A DNA stretch of 8,062 nt from Desulfobacterales bacterium (GTDB taxonomy: Bacteria > Desulfobacterota > Desulfobacteria > Desulfobacterales > UBA5852), in contig JAERRP010000191.1 in the NCBI GenBank assembly GCA_016735415.1, positions 1 through 8,062 on the forward strand, written 5' to 3'. Below the pieces are notes generated by a model that saw only the letters and a program-made list of their open reading frames with translations, was not told where the DNA came from and ran no database searches. The translations under genes were made by a program, and so were the position numbers. Of the stretch, positions 1 to 8,062 are shown in pieces; position 1 is the stretch's first letter; every line of letters starts with the position of its first letter.

Positions 1-283
1 GCTTTCCCGGAATAGTTCCCCAGCATAACATTTGTACCAGAACAGTTGACTATCTTTCAGGTCTAGGTTACTCAAACATTCCTCACAGCTGCTTTCCCTG
101 AATAGTTCCCCAGCATAACATTTGTACCAGAACAGTTGACTATCTTTCAGGTCTAGGTTATTCAAACGTTCCTCACAGCTACTTTCCCGGAATAGTGCCC
201 CAGCATAACATTTGTACCAGAACAGTTGACTATCTTTCAGGTCTAGGTTGCTCAAACGTTCCTCACAGCTGCTTTCCCGGAAA
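1..283. repeat. 90-bp tandem repeat, three full units plus a partial fourth
   Basis: Units lie at 1-90, 91-180 and 181-270. A fourth starts at 271 (GCTTTCCCGGAA) and loses identity after about 282. Units 1 and 2 differ at 3 sites, 1 and 3 at 4, and 2 and 3 at 5, so the copies have diverged by point changes only, with no indels. GC is about 43%, clearly below the flank. The period is a multiple of three. On the minus strand one frame is free of stops in all three units and encodes a 30-residue repeat containing LDLKDSQLFWYKCYAGELF and a CEEC/CEER segment. The equivalent + frame is broken by TGA at 99-101. The array continues off the left edge, so its full size is unknown. I do not recognise the repeat; it looks unlike the rest of the window and could be a genuine minisatellite, a repeat-protein gene end, or sequence from another organism joined by misassembly. 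Confidence 0.95.
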
Positions 284-512
284 AATACCCCTGGCAACCG
301 CCGCCATTGCCATGGGCGGTCATGTCCGGGTCGGCCTTGAGGATAATCTCCACCTTCCCGACGGGACCCTGGCGACCAACGCGCAACTGGTGGAAAAAGC
401 CGCGACCATCGCACGGGCGATAGGGCGCGAGATCGCATCCCCGGAGGAAGCCCGGCGGATACTGTCGCTGGATCCGGAACGCAAAGATCGCATCTTATCG
501 CAAATCGATTGA
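195..512 (+). CDS. C-terminal fragment of a BKACE-family (DUF849, Kce-like) beta-keto acid cleavage enzyme; 5' part missing
   Basis: Only about 285-509 is BKACE sequence: PLATAAIAMGGHVRVGLEDN, then an LPDG-LATNAQLVEKA segment and the REIASPEEARRIL tail ending at TGA 510-512. These are the last ~75 residues of a family usually about 270-310 long. Family members are zinc enzymes that condense a beta-keto acid with acetyl-CoA to give acetoacetate and a new CoA ester; Kce does this in lysine fermentation. The fragment keeps the Arg-x3-Glu-Asp motif (codons at 327, 339 and 342), matching the Kce residues described as substrate-binding Arg, zinc-ligand Glu and catalytic Asp. The zinc histidines near the N-terminus are absent. 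The frame is open back to 102, but that stretch, including the GTG at 195, lies inside the 90-bp repeat and is unrelated to BKACE. It cannot make a working enzyme as seen. It is either a disrupted gene or an assembly chimera. Confidence 0.8.
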   Translation: MPQHNICTRTVDYLSGLGCSNVPHSCFPGKIPLATAAIAMGGHVRVGLEDNLHLPDGTLATNAQLVEKAATIARAIGREIASPEEARRILSLDPERKDRILSQID

Positions 513-783
513 CCGCTTAAGACTCTGAGCAAGGCCCCGGGGGTTGCACTTCGGGTTGACAGAAAATGGCCGACTTGCCGCAATTACAATTTTGTACGTC
601 TCCGGTACGATTTGCTGCCCATCCCCTTGTGAGTACGCAAAACGGGACAATGCCTCACCGGTTCTTCAGCCGGCTTTTAAAGCCCTTTCCTCCGGAAACA
701 TCAGAATGGTGCCTTGGCCCGATCCTGGGAGGGGCGGAGCGCCCCCGTTCATACCTTAAAAAGTGAGGCCAAAGAAAATCCCC
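513..783. other. Intergenic spacer between the BKACE fragment and the aminotransferase
   Basis: These 271 bases hold no convincing gene. A TTGACA lies at 556-561 and a TACAAT at 585-590, but they are 23 bases apart, too far to act as one standard sigma-70 promoter. A GC-rich hairpin lies at 731-745. The small open frames here overlap each other and show no recognisable protein. Confidence 0.5.
731..745 (+). promoter_or_regulatory. GC-rich hairpin in the aminotransferase leader
   Basis: GGGGCG (731-736) and CGCCCC (740-745) form a perfect 6-bp stem around a GAG loop, 38 bases before ATG 784. No T-run follows, so it is not a standard intrinsic terminator. It might affect translation or mRNA stability; this is inference from pairing alone. 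Confidence 0.3.
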
Positions 784-2118
784 ATGGAAGCCTGCGATCA
801 CGTTTTTTATCGAAACCTCAGGAAAAATTACCCCGTGGCCGACCGGGCCGAAGGGATTTACATCTGGGACAGCAACGGCAAACGCTACATCGATGGCTCC
901 GGTGGGGCCTGCGTTGTCAGTATCGGCCATTGTGTCCCCGAAATTCTGGAGGCCATGCAGACGCAGTTCAACCGGGTCCCCTTTGTGCACAGCAGCCATT
1001 TCACCAACCCGGCGGCCTGCGAATTGGGCGATTTGCTCCACCGGATGGCGCCCGACAAATCCCTCAGCAAGACCTATTTCCTTTCCGGCGGGTCCGAAGC
1101 CGTGGAATCGGCCGTCAAGCTTGTGCGCAAGTACTGGCGAGAGGTCGGCCAACCCGACAAATACAAAGTCATTTCGCGCTGGTCGAGTTTTCACGGCAAT
1201 ACCACCGGCGCCCTGGCCCTGGGCGGTCACACGGCCCGCCGCAGGCATTACCTGCCCATGCTTCAACACACCCCGCACATCGAACCGGCTTACTGCTACC
1301 GCTGCGGCTTCAAGGTCACCCCCGAAACCTGCGACCTCCAGTGCGCCGATGAGCTCGAACGCTGCATCAAGCATGAAGGCCCAGAATCAGTCGGCGCTTT
1401 CATCGCCGAGCCGGTCGTGGGCGCCACGGCCGGCGCCGTCGTGCCCAAAGACGGGTATTGGCAGCGAATCCGACAAATTTGTGACCAATACGACATCAGG
1501 CTCATTGCGGACGAGGTGATGACCGGCATCGGGCGCTGCGGCCGGAACTTCGGAATTGAACACTGGGGCATTGTACCTGATTTGATTGTCATGGCCAAGG
1601 GGTTGAGCTCCGGCTACACACCGCTGGGGGCGGTCATGGTGAAAGACGAAATCCACGCGACCATCCGGAAAGGCTCGGGCGCGTTTGTCCACGGCCACAC
1701 CTACGGACAGAACCCGCTTTCGACCGCCATCGGTGCCGGGGTGCTGCGCTACATCCATCAGAACGCCCTGGTGGAACGTTCGAAAACAATGGGCACCTAC
1801 CTGCTGCAAAAGCTGGCGGAACTCAAGGCCCTGGATATCGTGGGCGACATTCGGGGCCTGGGGCTTTTTGCCGGCATCGAACTTGTGCAGGACAAATCCA
1901 GCCGCGCCTGGTTCGATCGCGATCTCAATGTCAACACCCAGGTGGCCCGCCAGGCCTTTGACCGCGGACTCATTACCTATCCGGGCAACGGCGGCGTCGA
2001 CGGCATTCATGGCGACCATATCCTGTTGGCACCGCCGTTTATCATCACGGAGCGCCAGATCGACGAAATGGTGGCCGTGTTGAAAGATGCCATCCGGGCC
2101 GTTGAAAACGGCCTTTAA
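784..2118 (+). CDS. Class III PLP-dependent aminotransferase (aspartate aminotransferase family), substrate unknown
   Basis: The 444-residue protein has the usual length for subgroup-III aminotransferases (omega-amino acid, acetylornithine and acyl-CoA beta-transaminase relatives), which move an amino group between an amine or amino acid and a keto acid in the cytoplasm. The PLP-phosphate loop is GGSEA at 102-106, the PLP-ring aspartate is D243 in ADEVMTG, and the Schiff-base lysine is K272 in MAKGLSSGYTPLGAV. Residues 171-187 carry four cysteines (CYRC, then C183 and C187), a pattern that could bind a metal. ATG 784 is preferred because MEACDHVFYRNL looks like a natural N-terminus; a GTG at 763 in the same frame would add 7 residues. 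Neither has a strong ribosome binding site. The neighbouring BKACE fragment suggests amino-acid fermentation, by analogy with the Kce and beta-transaminase pairing in lysine degradation, but the substrate is inferred only. The family call is firm. Confidence 0.93.
   Translation: MEACDHVFYRNLRKNYPVADRAEGIYIWDSNGKRYIDGSGGACVVSIGHCVPEILEAMQTQFNRVPFVHSSHFTNPAACELGDLLHRMAPDKSLSKTYFLSGGSEAVESAVKLVRKYWREVGQPDKYKVISRWSSFHGNTTGALALGGHTARRRHYLPMLQHTPHIEPAYCYRCGFKVTPETCDLQCADELERCIKHEGPESVGAFIAEPVVGATAGAVVPKDGYWQRIRQICDQYDIRLIADEVMTGIGRCGRNFGIEHWGIVPDLIVMAKGLSSGYTPLGAVMVKDEIHATIRKGSGAFVHGHTYGQNPLSTAIGAGVLRYIHQNALVERSKTMGTYLLQKLAELKALDIVGDIRGLGLFAGIELVQDKSSRAWFDRDLNVNTQVARQAFDRGLITYPGNGGVDGIHGDHILLAPPFIITERQIDEMVAVLKDAIRAVENGL
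2097..2116 (+). terminator. Possible weak hairpin terminator overlapping the end of the aminotransferase gene
   Basis: GGCCGTT (2097-2103) pairs perfectly with AACGGCC (2107-2113) around a GAA loop, and TTT follows. The stem covers the last codons of the gene and the T-tract is very short, so termination may be weak or absent. Confidence 0.3.
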
Positions 2119-2246
2119 GGCCCGCGAAAAAAGACTTCACCTTAAGTGCCGGAAGCTCCCCGACCGGCGGCGTAGCGCCCGCGGTCCACACCCGGGCCGC
2201 CATTGCACAAAGCCGGTATAACCACCCGGAACAATGAAGTCGTATC

Positions 2247-2291
2247 ACAATATTGTAATTAATCAGGGTGCATATATTACAAATTTGCAAT
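2247..2291. promoter_or_regulatory. Pair of palindromic sites, probable upstream activator binding region
   Basis: ACAATATTGT (2247-2256) is a perfect 10-bp palindrome. ATTACAAATTTGCAAT (2276-2291) is a 16-bp palindrome with a single mismatched pair. Their centres are 32 bp apart, about three helical turns, so both would face the same side of the DNA. In addition TTGTAAT (2253-2259) and ATTACAA (2276-2282) form a perfect inverted repeat. The sites lie roughly 110 and 142 bp before the start expected from the sigma-54 promoter, the usual enhancer distance. They do not match the enteric NtrC consensus well; only a GGTGCA half-site is present, at 2267-2272. The binding protein is therefore unknown. 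Confidence 0.5.
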
Positions 2292-2367
2292 CTGCTGCTT
2301 TTTATTTCCTCCGCCAATAATCACCTAATATCCTGATTGTTATTATATTTCCACGCTAATTGGCAAA

Positions 2368-2383
2368 TGGCATAACTATTGCT
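2368..2383 (+). promoter_or_regulatory. Sigma-54 (RpoN) -24/-12 promoter for glnD-amt-glnB-glnA
   Basis: TGGCATAACTATTGCT matches the consensus TGGCACRNNNNTTGCW at all but one specified position (T for C at the sixth base), with the essential GG (2369-2370) and GC (2381-2382) exactly 10 bases apart. The predicted transcription start is near 2394, leaving a ~35-base leader before the glnD ATG. Sigma-54 promoters need an ATPase activator such as NtrC, which fits a nitrogen-limitation response for the genes downstream. Confidence 0.85.
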
Positions 2384-2428
2384 GAAAGGATTATGTACAC
2401 ACATTAACTTGAACCATTAGACGGGACC

Positions 2429-5068
2429 ATGCCTAAAACCAGAGCCAGCGCTGCCGAAGAACTTCGCATTAACCGGAATCGCCTGCTCCGCGATTTCCCG
2501 ACGGGCAAGGTCCCGGACTTCATGCCCCGGCATGCCCGTCTCTTCGATGAATACTTTCGCCATAGTTTTGAAACCAGCCGGATCGGCCCCCGTATGGACA
2601 TCATGCGCAATCCTTATGTGATTATCGCCCAGGGGGGCTATGGGCGGTGTGACCAGTGTGTCCACTCGGATGTCGATCTGCTGATCCTGTTCGAAAAACG
2701 GGTGCCGCTGGAAGCCGAAGCGCTTATTCGTGAAATCGTATATCCCCTGTGGGATCTCGGCCTCGAGGTGGGGTATGCCACCCGGTCGCTTGAGGAATGC
2801 CTGGCACTGGCGAGCGGGGATTTCGAAGTTCTGACACCTCTGCTGGATGCCCGGTTCGTTTGCGGAATGTCCAAACCTTACTCGAGGCTGATACAGAGGC
2901 TCCGGGACAAGGTTAGTAAAACACGACATGCCCGCAAGGCGATCAACTGGCTGGTGGAAACCAACCAGGCGCGGCACGAACGCTTCGGTGATTCGGCCTG
3001 TCTGCTGCAGCCCAACCTCAAGGAGGGCCAGGGCGGGCTTCGCGATTACCATACCATGCTGTGGATCGCCCGCATCAAATCCAACCTTAAACAGCCCCGC
3101 GACTTTGAATACCTGGGATATCTCTCCCACGAGGAGTATCAGCAGCTTGAGGAAGCGCTGCGATTCATTTTCAATGTTCGCAATCGGCTGCATCTGCTCA
3201 GCAACCGCAGAACCGACCAGCTGCATTTCGAAAGTCAGATTCGTCTGGCCCGGGCCCTGGGCTATCGACGGAACAACGGCCGGCAGCCGGTGGAGCAGTT
3301 TCTGGGCGACCTGCACGGGCAGATGGAATTTGTCAAACAGCAGCACCTCATGTTCCTTTTCGAACAGGGCTACGAAAAGCGGGCGCGGCGCTACAAACGG
3401 CGCTCGAAGGTCGCCAAGATCGAAGGGATCGAGGTCAAGGGTGACGCCCTGACGTTCAACACGTCGCACCGGGTCAAAGAGAACCCCTGTCTCCTGATCC
3501 AAATTTTCGAAGAAAGCGCCCGACTGAAACTGCCTCTGGACGCGGAAGCCCGCCGGGTTGTTCACGAGTTCGGCGATCTGTTCGATTCTGAAATGCGCTC
3601 GCAGCCGGGGGTCGTCAAATCCTTTGAAAAAATTATACTGGCCCCGGCCCCGACCTTCAACGTCTTGAATGCCATGATGTACACCGGCCTGCTGGAGCGT
3701 TTCATTCCGGCCTTCAAAATGGTTATCAACCGCATTCAATACGACGCGTATCACATCTATCCGGTGGGGCGTCACCTGTTGCGGACAGTCATGCTGCTGA
3801 AGCAGATCAACAACTTGCAAAACGGCAACGGCGATGCGCTGGCGGCCGAATTATGGTCGGAGATCAAATCCAAGAAACTGCTTCTGTGGGGAGCCCTGCT
3901 GCATGACATCGGCAAAGGCCAACCGGGGCGCAACCATTCGGCCAGGGGGGCCGCCCTCGTCCCGGACATCCTGGCGGAGAAGGGCTACAAGCCGGCGGAT
4001 ATCGAAACGGTCGCCTTCCTCGTGCGTGAGCATCTGCTGTTGGCCAAAACCGCGGCCCGCCGCGACACCAATGACGAGGAAACCGCGCTTTACTGCGCGC
4101 GACGCATCAACGATGTCGAGCGGCTCAAAATGCTTTACCTGCTGAGCGTGGCCGACGCCATGGCCACCGGTCCCAAGGCCTGGAACAGTTGGACCGCGAC
4201 CCTATTAAGGGATCTTTTTTTCAAGGTTCTGAACCTTCTTGAAAACGGTGAACTGGCCAGCCGGGAAGCCGTGGCGCTGGTGGCCCGCAAACGCGACGAA
4301 CTGCTGGCGGCCGTCAAGCCCAAAAGCCTCCGTAAGGAGATGGACACCCTTTTCAAGGTCATGTCGCCACGCTATCTCCTCAATGTCCCGGTCGAAAGTG
4401 TCCAGGCCCACATCCGGCTTTTTCAAAGCCTGGGAGAGGATCGGTTTGTCTGGGAAATCAAGCCCGCCACGGCCTCCGATACCCGCATCGTGACCGTCTG
4501 CGCCAGGGACCAGCCCGGTCTGTTCTCTCAAATTGCCGGCGTTTGTACGCTGAACGGCATCAATATTCTCGACGCCCAGGTCTTTACCTGGCGCAACAAC
4601 ATCGCTCTGGACATCTTCAAGGTGCAACCGCCGCCTGACCCCATTTTTGAAGAAGAGAAATGGACCAAGGCGCGGCAGGACCTGACCAGGACCCTTGCCG
4701 GCGGCCTCGACCTTGCAGACCGCCTGCAATCCAAAACACAGCTTTTCCGGACCGCGCGGCCGCCGGCCATGGAACGGCCGGTGCAGGTTGCGATCGACAA
4801 CACGACTTCCAGCTTTTTCACCATCGTGGAAGTCTTTGCAGAAGATTTCCCGGGGCTCTTGTTCCGGATCACCCATGCGCTGTTCCAGTGCCGGCTGGAT
4901 GTCTGGGTGGCTAAAATCGCCACCCATGTGGACCAGGTCGTCGACGTTTTCTACGTCCGTGATTTCGACGGTCAGAAAGTCGATGATCCCGAACAGGTCG
5001 AAGGCATCAAGGAAGCGATTTACGCGGTGCTGCCGCCTCTGTCGGAATCACCCGAGGGAAAAAACTGA
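2429..5068 (+). CDS. glnD: Bifunctional PII uridylyltransferase / uridylyl-removing enzyme GlnD
   Basis: The 879-residue protein (E. coli GlnD is 890) is the cytoplasmic glutamine sensor that adds UMP to PII when glutamine is low and removes it when glutamine is high. Domains in order: nucleotidyltransferase with GGYGR (69-73) and the metal-binding HSDVD aspartates D81 and D83; a helical PII-uridylyltransferase segment to about 340; an HD hydrolase domain with H442, H449, H492-D493 (LLHDIGKG), H503, H535 and D576 (VADAMATGPKAW); ACT domain 1 around 686-750 (DQPGL 694-698); ACT domain 2 around 800-870 (DFPGL 806-810). Both active sites look intact. ATG 2429 is the first start after an in-frame stop at 2405; only a weak GGGA stands upstream, so translation may be modest. 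It is the first gene behind the sigma-54 promoter and lies 22 bases before amt. Placing glnD with its own PII substrate makes a compact sensory unit. Confidence 0.97.
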   Translation: MPKTRASAAEELRINRNRLLRDFPTGKVPDFMPRHARLFDEYFRHSFETSRIGPRMDIMRNPYVIIAQGGYGRCDQCVHSDVDLLILFEKRVPLEAEALIREIVYPLWDLGLEVGYATRSLEECLALASGDFEVLTPLLDARFVCGMSKPYSRLIQRLRDKVSKTRHARKAINWLVETNQARHERFGDSACLLQPNLKEGQGGLRDYHTMLWIARIKSNLKQPRDFEYLGYLSHEEYQQLEEALRFIFNVRNRLHLLSNRRTDQLHFESQIRLARALGYRRNNGRQPVEQFLGDLHGQMEFVKQQHLMFLFEQGYEKRARRYKRRSKVAKIEGIEVKGDALTFNTSHRVKENPCLLIQIFEESARLKLPLDAEARRVVHEFGDLFDSEMRSQPGVVKSFEKIILAPAPTFNVLNAMMYTGLLERFIPAFKMVINRIQYDAYHIYPVGRHLLRTVMLLKQINNLQNGNGDALAAELWSEIKSKKLLLWGALLHDIGKGQPGRNHSARGAALVPDILAEKGYKPADIETVAFLVREHLLLAKTAARRDTNDEETALYCARRINDVERLKMLYLLSVADAMATGPKAWNSWTATLLRDLFFKVLNLLENGELASREAVALVARKRDELLAAVKPKSLRKEMDTLFKVMSPRYLLNVPVESVQAHIRLFQSLGEDRFVWEIKPATASDTRIVTVCARDQPGLFSQIAGVCTLNGINILDAQVFTWRNNIALDIFKVQPPPDPIFEEEKWTKARQDLTRTLAGGLDLADRLQSKTQLFRTARPPAMERPVQVAIDNTTSSFFTIVEVFAEDFPGLLFRITHALFQCRLDVWVAKIATHVDQVVDVFYVRDFDGQKVDDPEQVEGIKEAIYAVLPPLSESPEGKN

Positions 5069-5090
5069 ACCCGGGAGGGAATACGAACGA

Positions 5091-6778
<1,688 letters not shown>

Positions 6779-6792
6779 CGGGTTGAGCGCTG

Positions 6793-6808
6793 TGGATTTT
6801 TTATCGCT
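6793..6808 (+). promoter_or_regulatory. Weak sigma-54-like site before glnA
   Basis: TGGATTTTTTATCGCT keeps the key GG and GC 10 bases apart, but it lacks the CA of the -24 element and has TCGC for TTGC at -12. It lies 75 bases before ATG 6883 in the 104-base gap after glnB. It could give glnA extra expression; it could also be chance. Confidence 0.25.
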
Positions 6809-6869
6809 ACAAAACCCCCGCACGGTTCAGGCACATATTTTTTAACAGTTGAGCATTCACAGCTATATA

Positions 6870-6875
6870 AGGAGG
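6870..6875 (+). promoter_or_regulatory. Strong ribosome binding site of glnA, decides the start
   Basis: AGGAGG is a full Shine-Dalgarno match. Two adjacent ATGs follow, at 6880 and 6883, with 4 and 7 bases of spacing. The second has the more usual distance. This is the strongest binding site in the window, in keeping with a highly expressed glutamine synthetase. Confidence 0.8.
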
Positions 6876-6882
6876 AAGTATG

Positions 6883-8062
6883 ATGACACCCAAAGATGTA
6901 CTGGCATTTGCCAAAGAAAAAGGCGCCAAAGTTCTCGATATCCGTTTTCTGGATTTTCCCGGCGTCTGGCAGCACTTCACTGTACCCATGAGCGAGTTGG
7001 ATGAAGACAGCTTCGAGGACGGCTACGGCTTTGATGGTTCCAGTATCCGCGGCTGGCAGCCCATCGACGCCAGCGACATGCTGGTGATCCCCGATCCCAC
7101 CACGGCCAAGATGGACCCCTTTTACGAGGAACCGACCCTGGTGCTGGTGGGCAACATCGTCGACCCGATCACCCGCGAGTCCTACACCCGCGACCCGCGC
7201 TTTATTGCTCAGAAAGCCGAAGCCTATCTCAAGAGTACCGGCATTGGTGATACCGCCTTTATCGGGCCGGAAGCCGAGTTCTTTATCTTCGATGATATCC
7301 GTTTTGAATCTTCCCGCCACCGCGCTTTCTACGAAATCGACTCGGTCGAAGGTATCTGGAACAGCGGCCGGGACGAAGCCCCCAACCTGGGCTACAAACC
7401 CCGCCACAAGCAGGGGTATTTTCCGGTACCGCCCATGGACAAATTCCAGGACCTGCGCACCGAAATGATGCTCGTCCTGGAGGAACTCGGCATCGCCGTG
7501 GAATGCCAGCACCATGAGGTGGCCACCGCCGGCCAGGCTGAAATCGACATGCGTTTTCAATCCTTGCTGCAGATGGGCGACCAGCTGATGTGGTTCAAAT
7601 ATGTGCTCAAAAATGTCGCTACCCGCAACGGCTATACGGTGACCTTCATGCCCAAACCCCTGTTCGAAGACAACGGCACCGGCATGCATACCCACCTGAG
7701 CATCTGGAAGGATGGCGATCCGACCTTTGCCGGCGACGGCTACGCCGGCGTTTCGGATTCGGCTCTTTACGCCATCGGCGGTATCCTGAAACACTGCCAG
7801 GCCGTCTGCGCCTTCTCCAACCCCACCACCAACTCTTACAAACGTCTGGTGCCGGGGTTTGAAGCGCCGGTCAACCTGGCTTACTCCAGCCGGAACCGCA
7901 GTGCCGCCGTGCGCATCCCCATGTACTCGGCTTCCCCCAAGGCCAAACGTATCGAATTCCGCACGCCGGACCCGTCGTGCAACGGCTACCTGGCCTTCTC
8001 CGCCATCCTCATGGCCGCCCCGGACGGCATCGAGAACAAGATCGACCCGGGGGAGCCGCTCG
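6883..8062 (+). CDS. glnA: Type I glutamine synthetase GlnA, 3' end cut by the window
   Basis: The first 393 codons of a protein normally about 470 long are present. The cytoplasmic dodecamer makes glutamine from glutamate, ammonium and ATP. With ATG 6883 as residue 1, the active-site residues fall near enteric positions: the D51-G-S-S loop, metal ligands E130, E132, E212, E220, H269 and E358, and substrate/ATP residues H271, R321, E327, R339 and R360. Recognisable blocks are [34 protein letters not shown] and [17 protein letters not shown]. The last residues, DPGEPL, stand just before the loop that in GSI-beta enzymes carries the adenylylated tyrosine (397 in enteric GS), so whether GlnE-type control applies cannot be seen. 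ATG 6880 is an alternative start adding one Met. The gene follows glnB by 104 bases and has its own strong ribosome binding site. Confidence 0.97.
   Translation, partial: MTPKDVLAFAKEKGAKVLDIRFLDFPGVWQHFTVPMSELDEDSFEDGYGFDGSSIRGWQPIDASDMLVIPDPTTAKMDPFYEEPTLVLVGNIVDPITRESYTRDPRFIAQKAEAYLKSTGIGDTAFIGPEAEFFIFDDIRFESSRHRAFYEIDSVEGIWNSGRDEAPNLGYKPRHKQGYFPVPPMDKFQDLRTEMMLVLEELGIAVECQHHEVATAGQAEIDMRFQSLLQMGDQLMWFKYVLKNVATRNGYTVTFMPKPLFEDNGTGMHTHLSIWKDGDPTFAGDGYAGVSDSALYAIGGILKHCQAVCAFSNPTTNSYKRLVPGFEAPVNLAYSSRNRSAAVRIPMYSASPKAKRIEFRTPDPSCNGYLAFSAILMAAPDGIENKIDPGEPL

Larger units (their letters stand above)
2119..2428. other. 310-bp regulatory gap upstream of the nitrogen gene cluster
   Basis: The first ~110 bases are GC-rich, with an imperfect hairpin (GACCG at 2162-2166 and CGGTC at 2182-2186) lacking a T-run. 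From about 2230 the sequence turns AT-rich and holds the palindromes and the sigma-54 promoter described separately. No gene is supported in either strand. Confidence 0.7.

Noticed and set aside
1..283. CRISPR array
   Set aside because: The whole 90-bp unit repeats with near identity and there are no variable spacers.
567..582. Sigma-54-like site TGGCCGACTTGCCGCA
   Set aside because: GG-N10-GC spacing is met, but the -12 element is CCGC rather than TTGC, and nothing nitrogen-related follows directly.
556..590. Sigma-70 promoter from TTGACA and TACAAT
   Set aside because: The spacing is 23 bases; no acceptable -10 lies 16-18 bases from the TTGACA.
655..1374. Minus-strand open frame of 239 codons across the aminotransferase start
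   Set aside because: It overlaps a clear class III aminotransferase on the other strand; the composition is that of a mirror frame.
2417..3820. Long minus-strand open frame (467 codons) opposite glnD
   Set aside because: It lies fully against a conserved glnD coding region, has no recognisable domain, and is expected from the codon bias of a GC-rich gene.
4695..5090. Upstream in-frame extension of amt into glnD, which would suggest a fusion protein
   Set aside because: The extension reads glnD in a shifted frame and gives Arg/Ser-rich low-quality sequence; the ribosome binding site and signal peptide place the amt start at 5091.
6842..6871. Sigma-70 promoter TTAACA-N18-TATAAG before glnA
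   Set aside because: The start point would fall at about 6878, after the strong ribosome binding site, which would then not be transcribed.

Overview
The window looks like a piece of a moderately GC-rich proteobacterial-type genome. A sulfate-reducing or related Desulfobacterota lineage is my best guess. It rests on the tight order glnD-amt-glnB-glnA, the GlnD variant motif GGYGRCDQCVHSDVDLL and the BKACE/class III aminotransferase pair. No marker gene here fixes the taxonomy. All genes that can be supported lie on the + strand.

Left edge (1-512): three copies of a 90-bp tandem repeat (about 43% GC, lower than the flank) run straight into the last ~75 codons of a BKACE (beta-keto acid cleavage enzyme, DUF849/Kce-like) gene. 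The first three quarters of that gene are absent. Either the gene was interrupted by a repeat, or the contig is a chimera joined at a short shared sequence. One minus-strand frame stays open through all three repeat units.

Middle (513-2118): after a 271-bp spacer comes a complete class III PLP-dependent aminotransferase with an embedded four-cysteine segment. Next to a BKACE-family gene, its likely role is amino-acid or beta-amino-acyl catabolism, but the substrate cannot be read from the sequence.

Right (2119-8062): a 310-bp AT-rich regulatory gap carries palindromic sites and a very good sigma-54 promoter. It is followed by a nitrogen-sensing and assimilation cluster: glnD (PII uridylyltransferase/uridylyl-removing enzyme), amt (ammonium channel with signal peptide), glnB (PII with the uridylylation tyrosine) and glnA (type I glutamine synthetase, cut by the window end just before the expected adenylylation tyrosine). 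The genes form a regulatory circuit. GlnD reads glutamine through its ACT domains and modifies PII. PII controls the Amt channel and, in the known systems, the NtrB/NtrC pathway. Glutamine synthetase fixes the imported ammonium and makes the signal that GlnD senses. The sigma-54 promoter suggests the cluster is switched on by nitrogen limitation.

The right three quarters are well-understood biology in a notable arrangement. The parts that are not explained are the left-edge repeat and its junction, the palindromes upstream of glnD, and the cysteine cluster in the aminotransferase. No RNA genes, CRISPR arrays or recognisable insertion sequences were seen.
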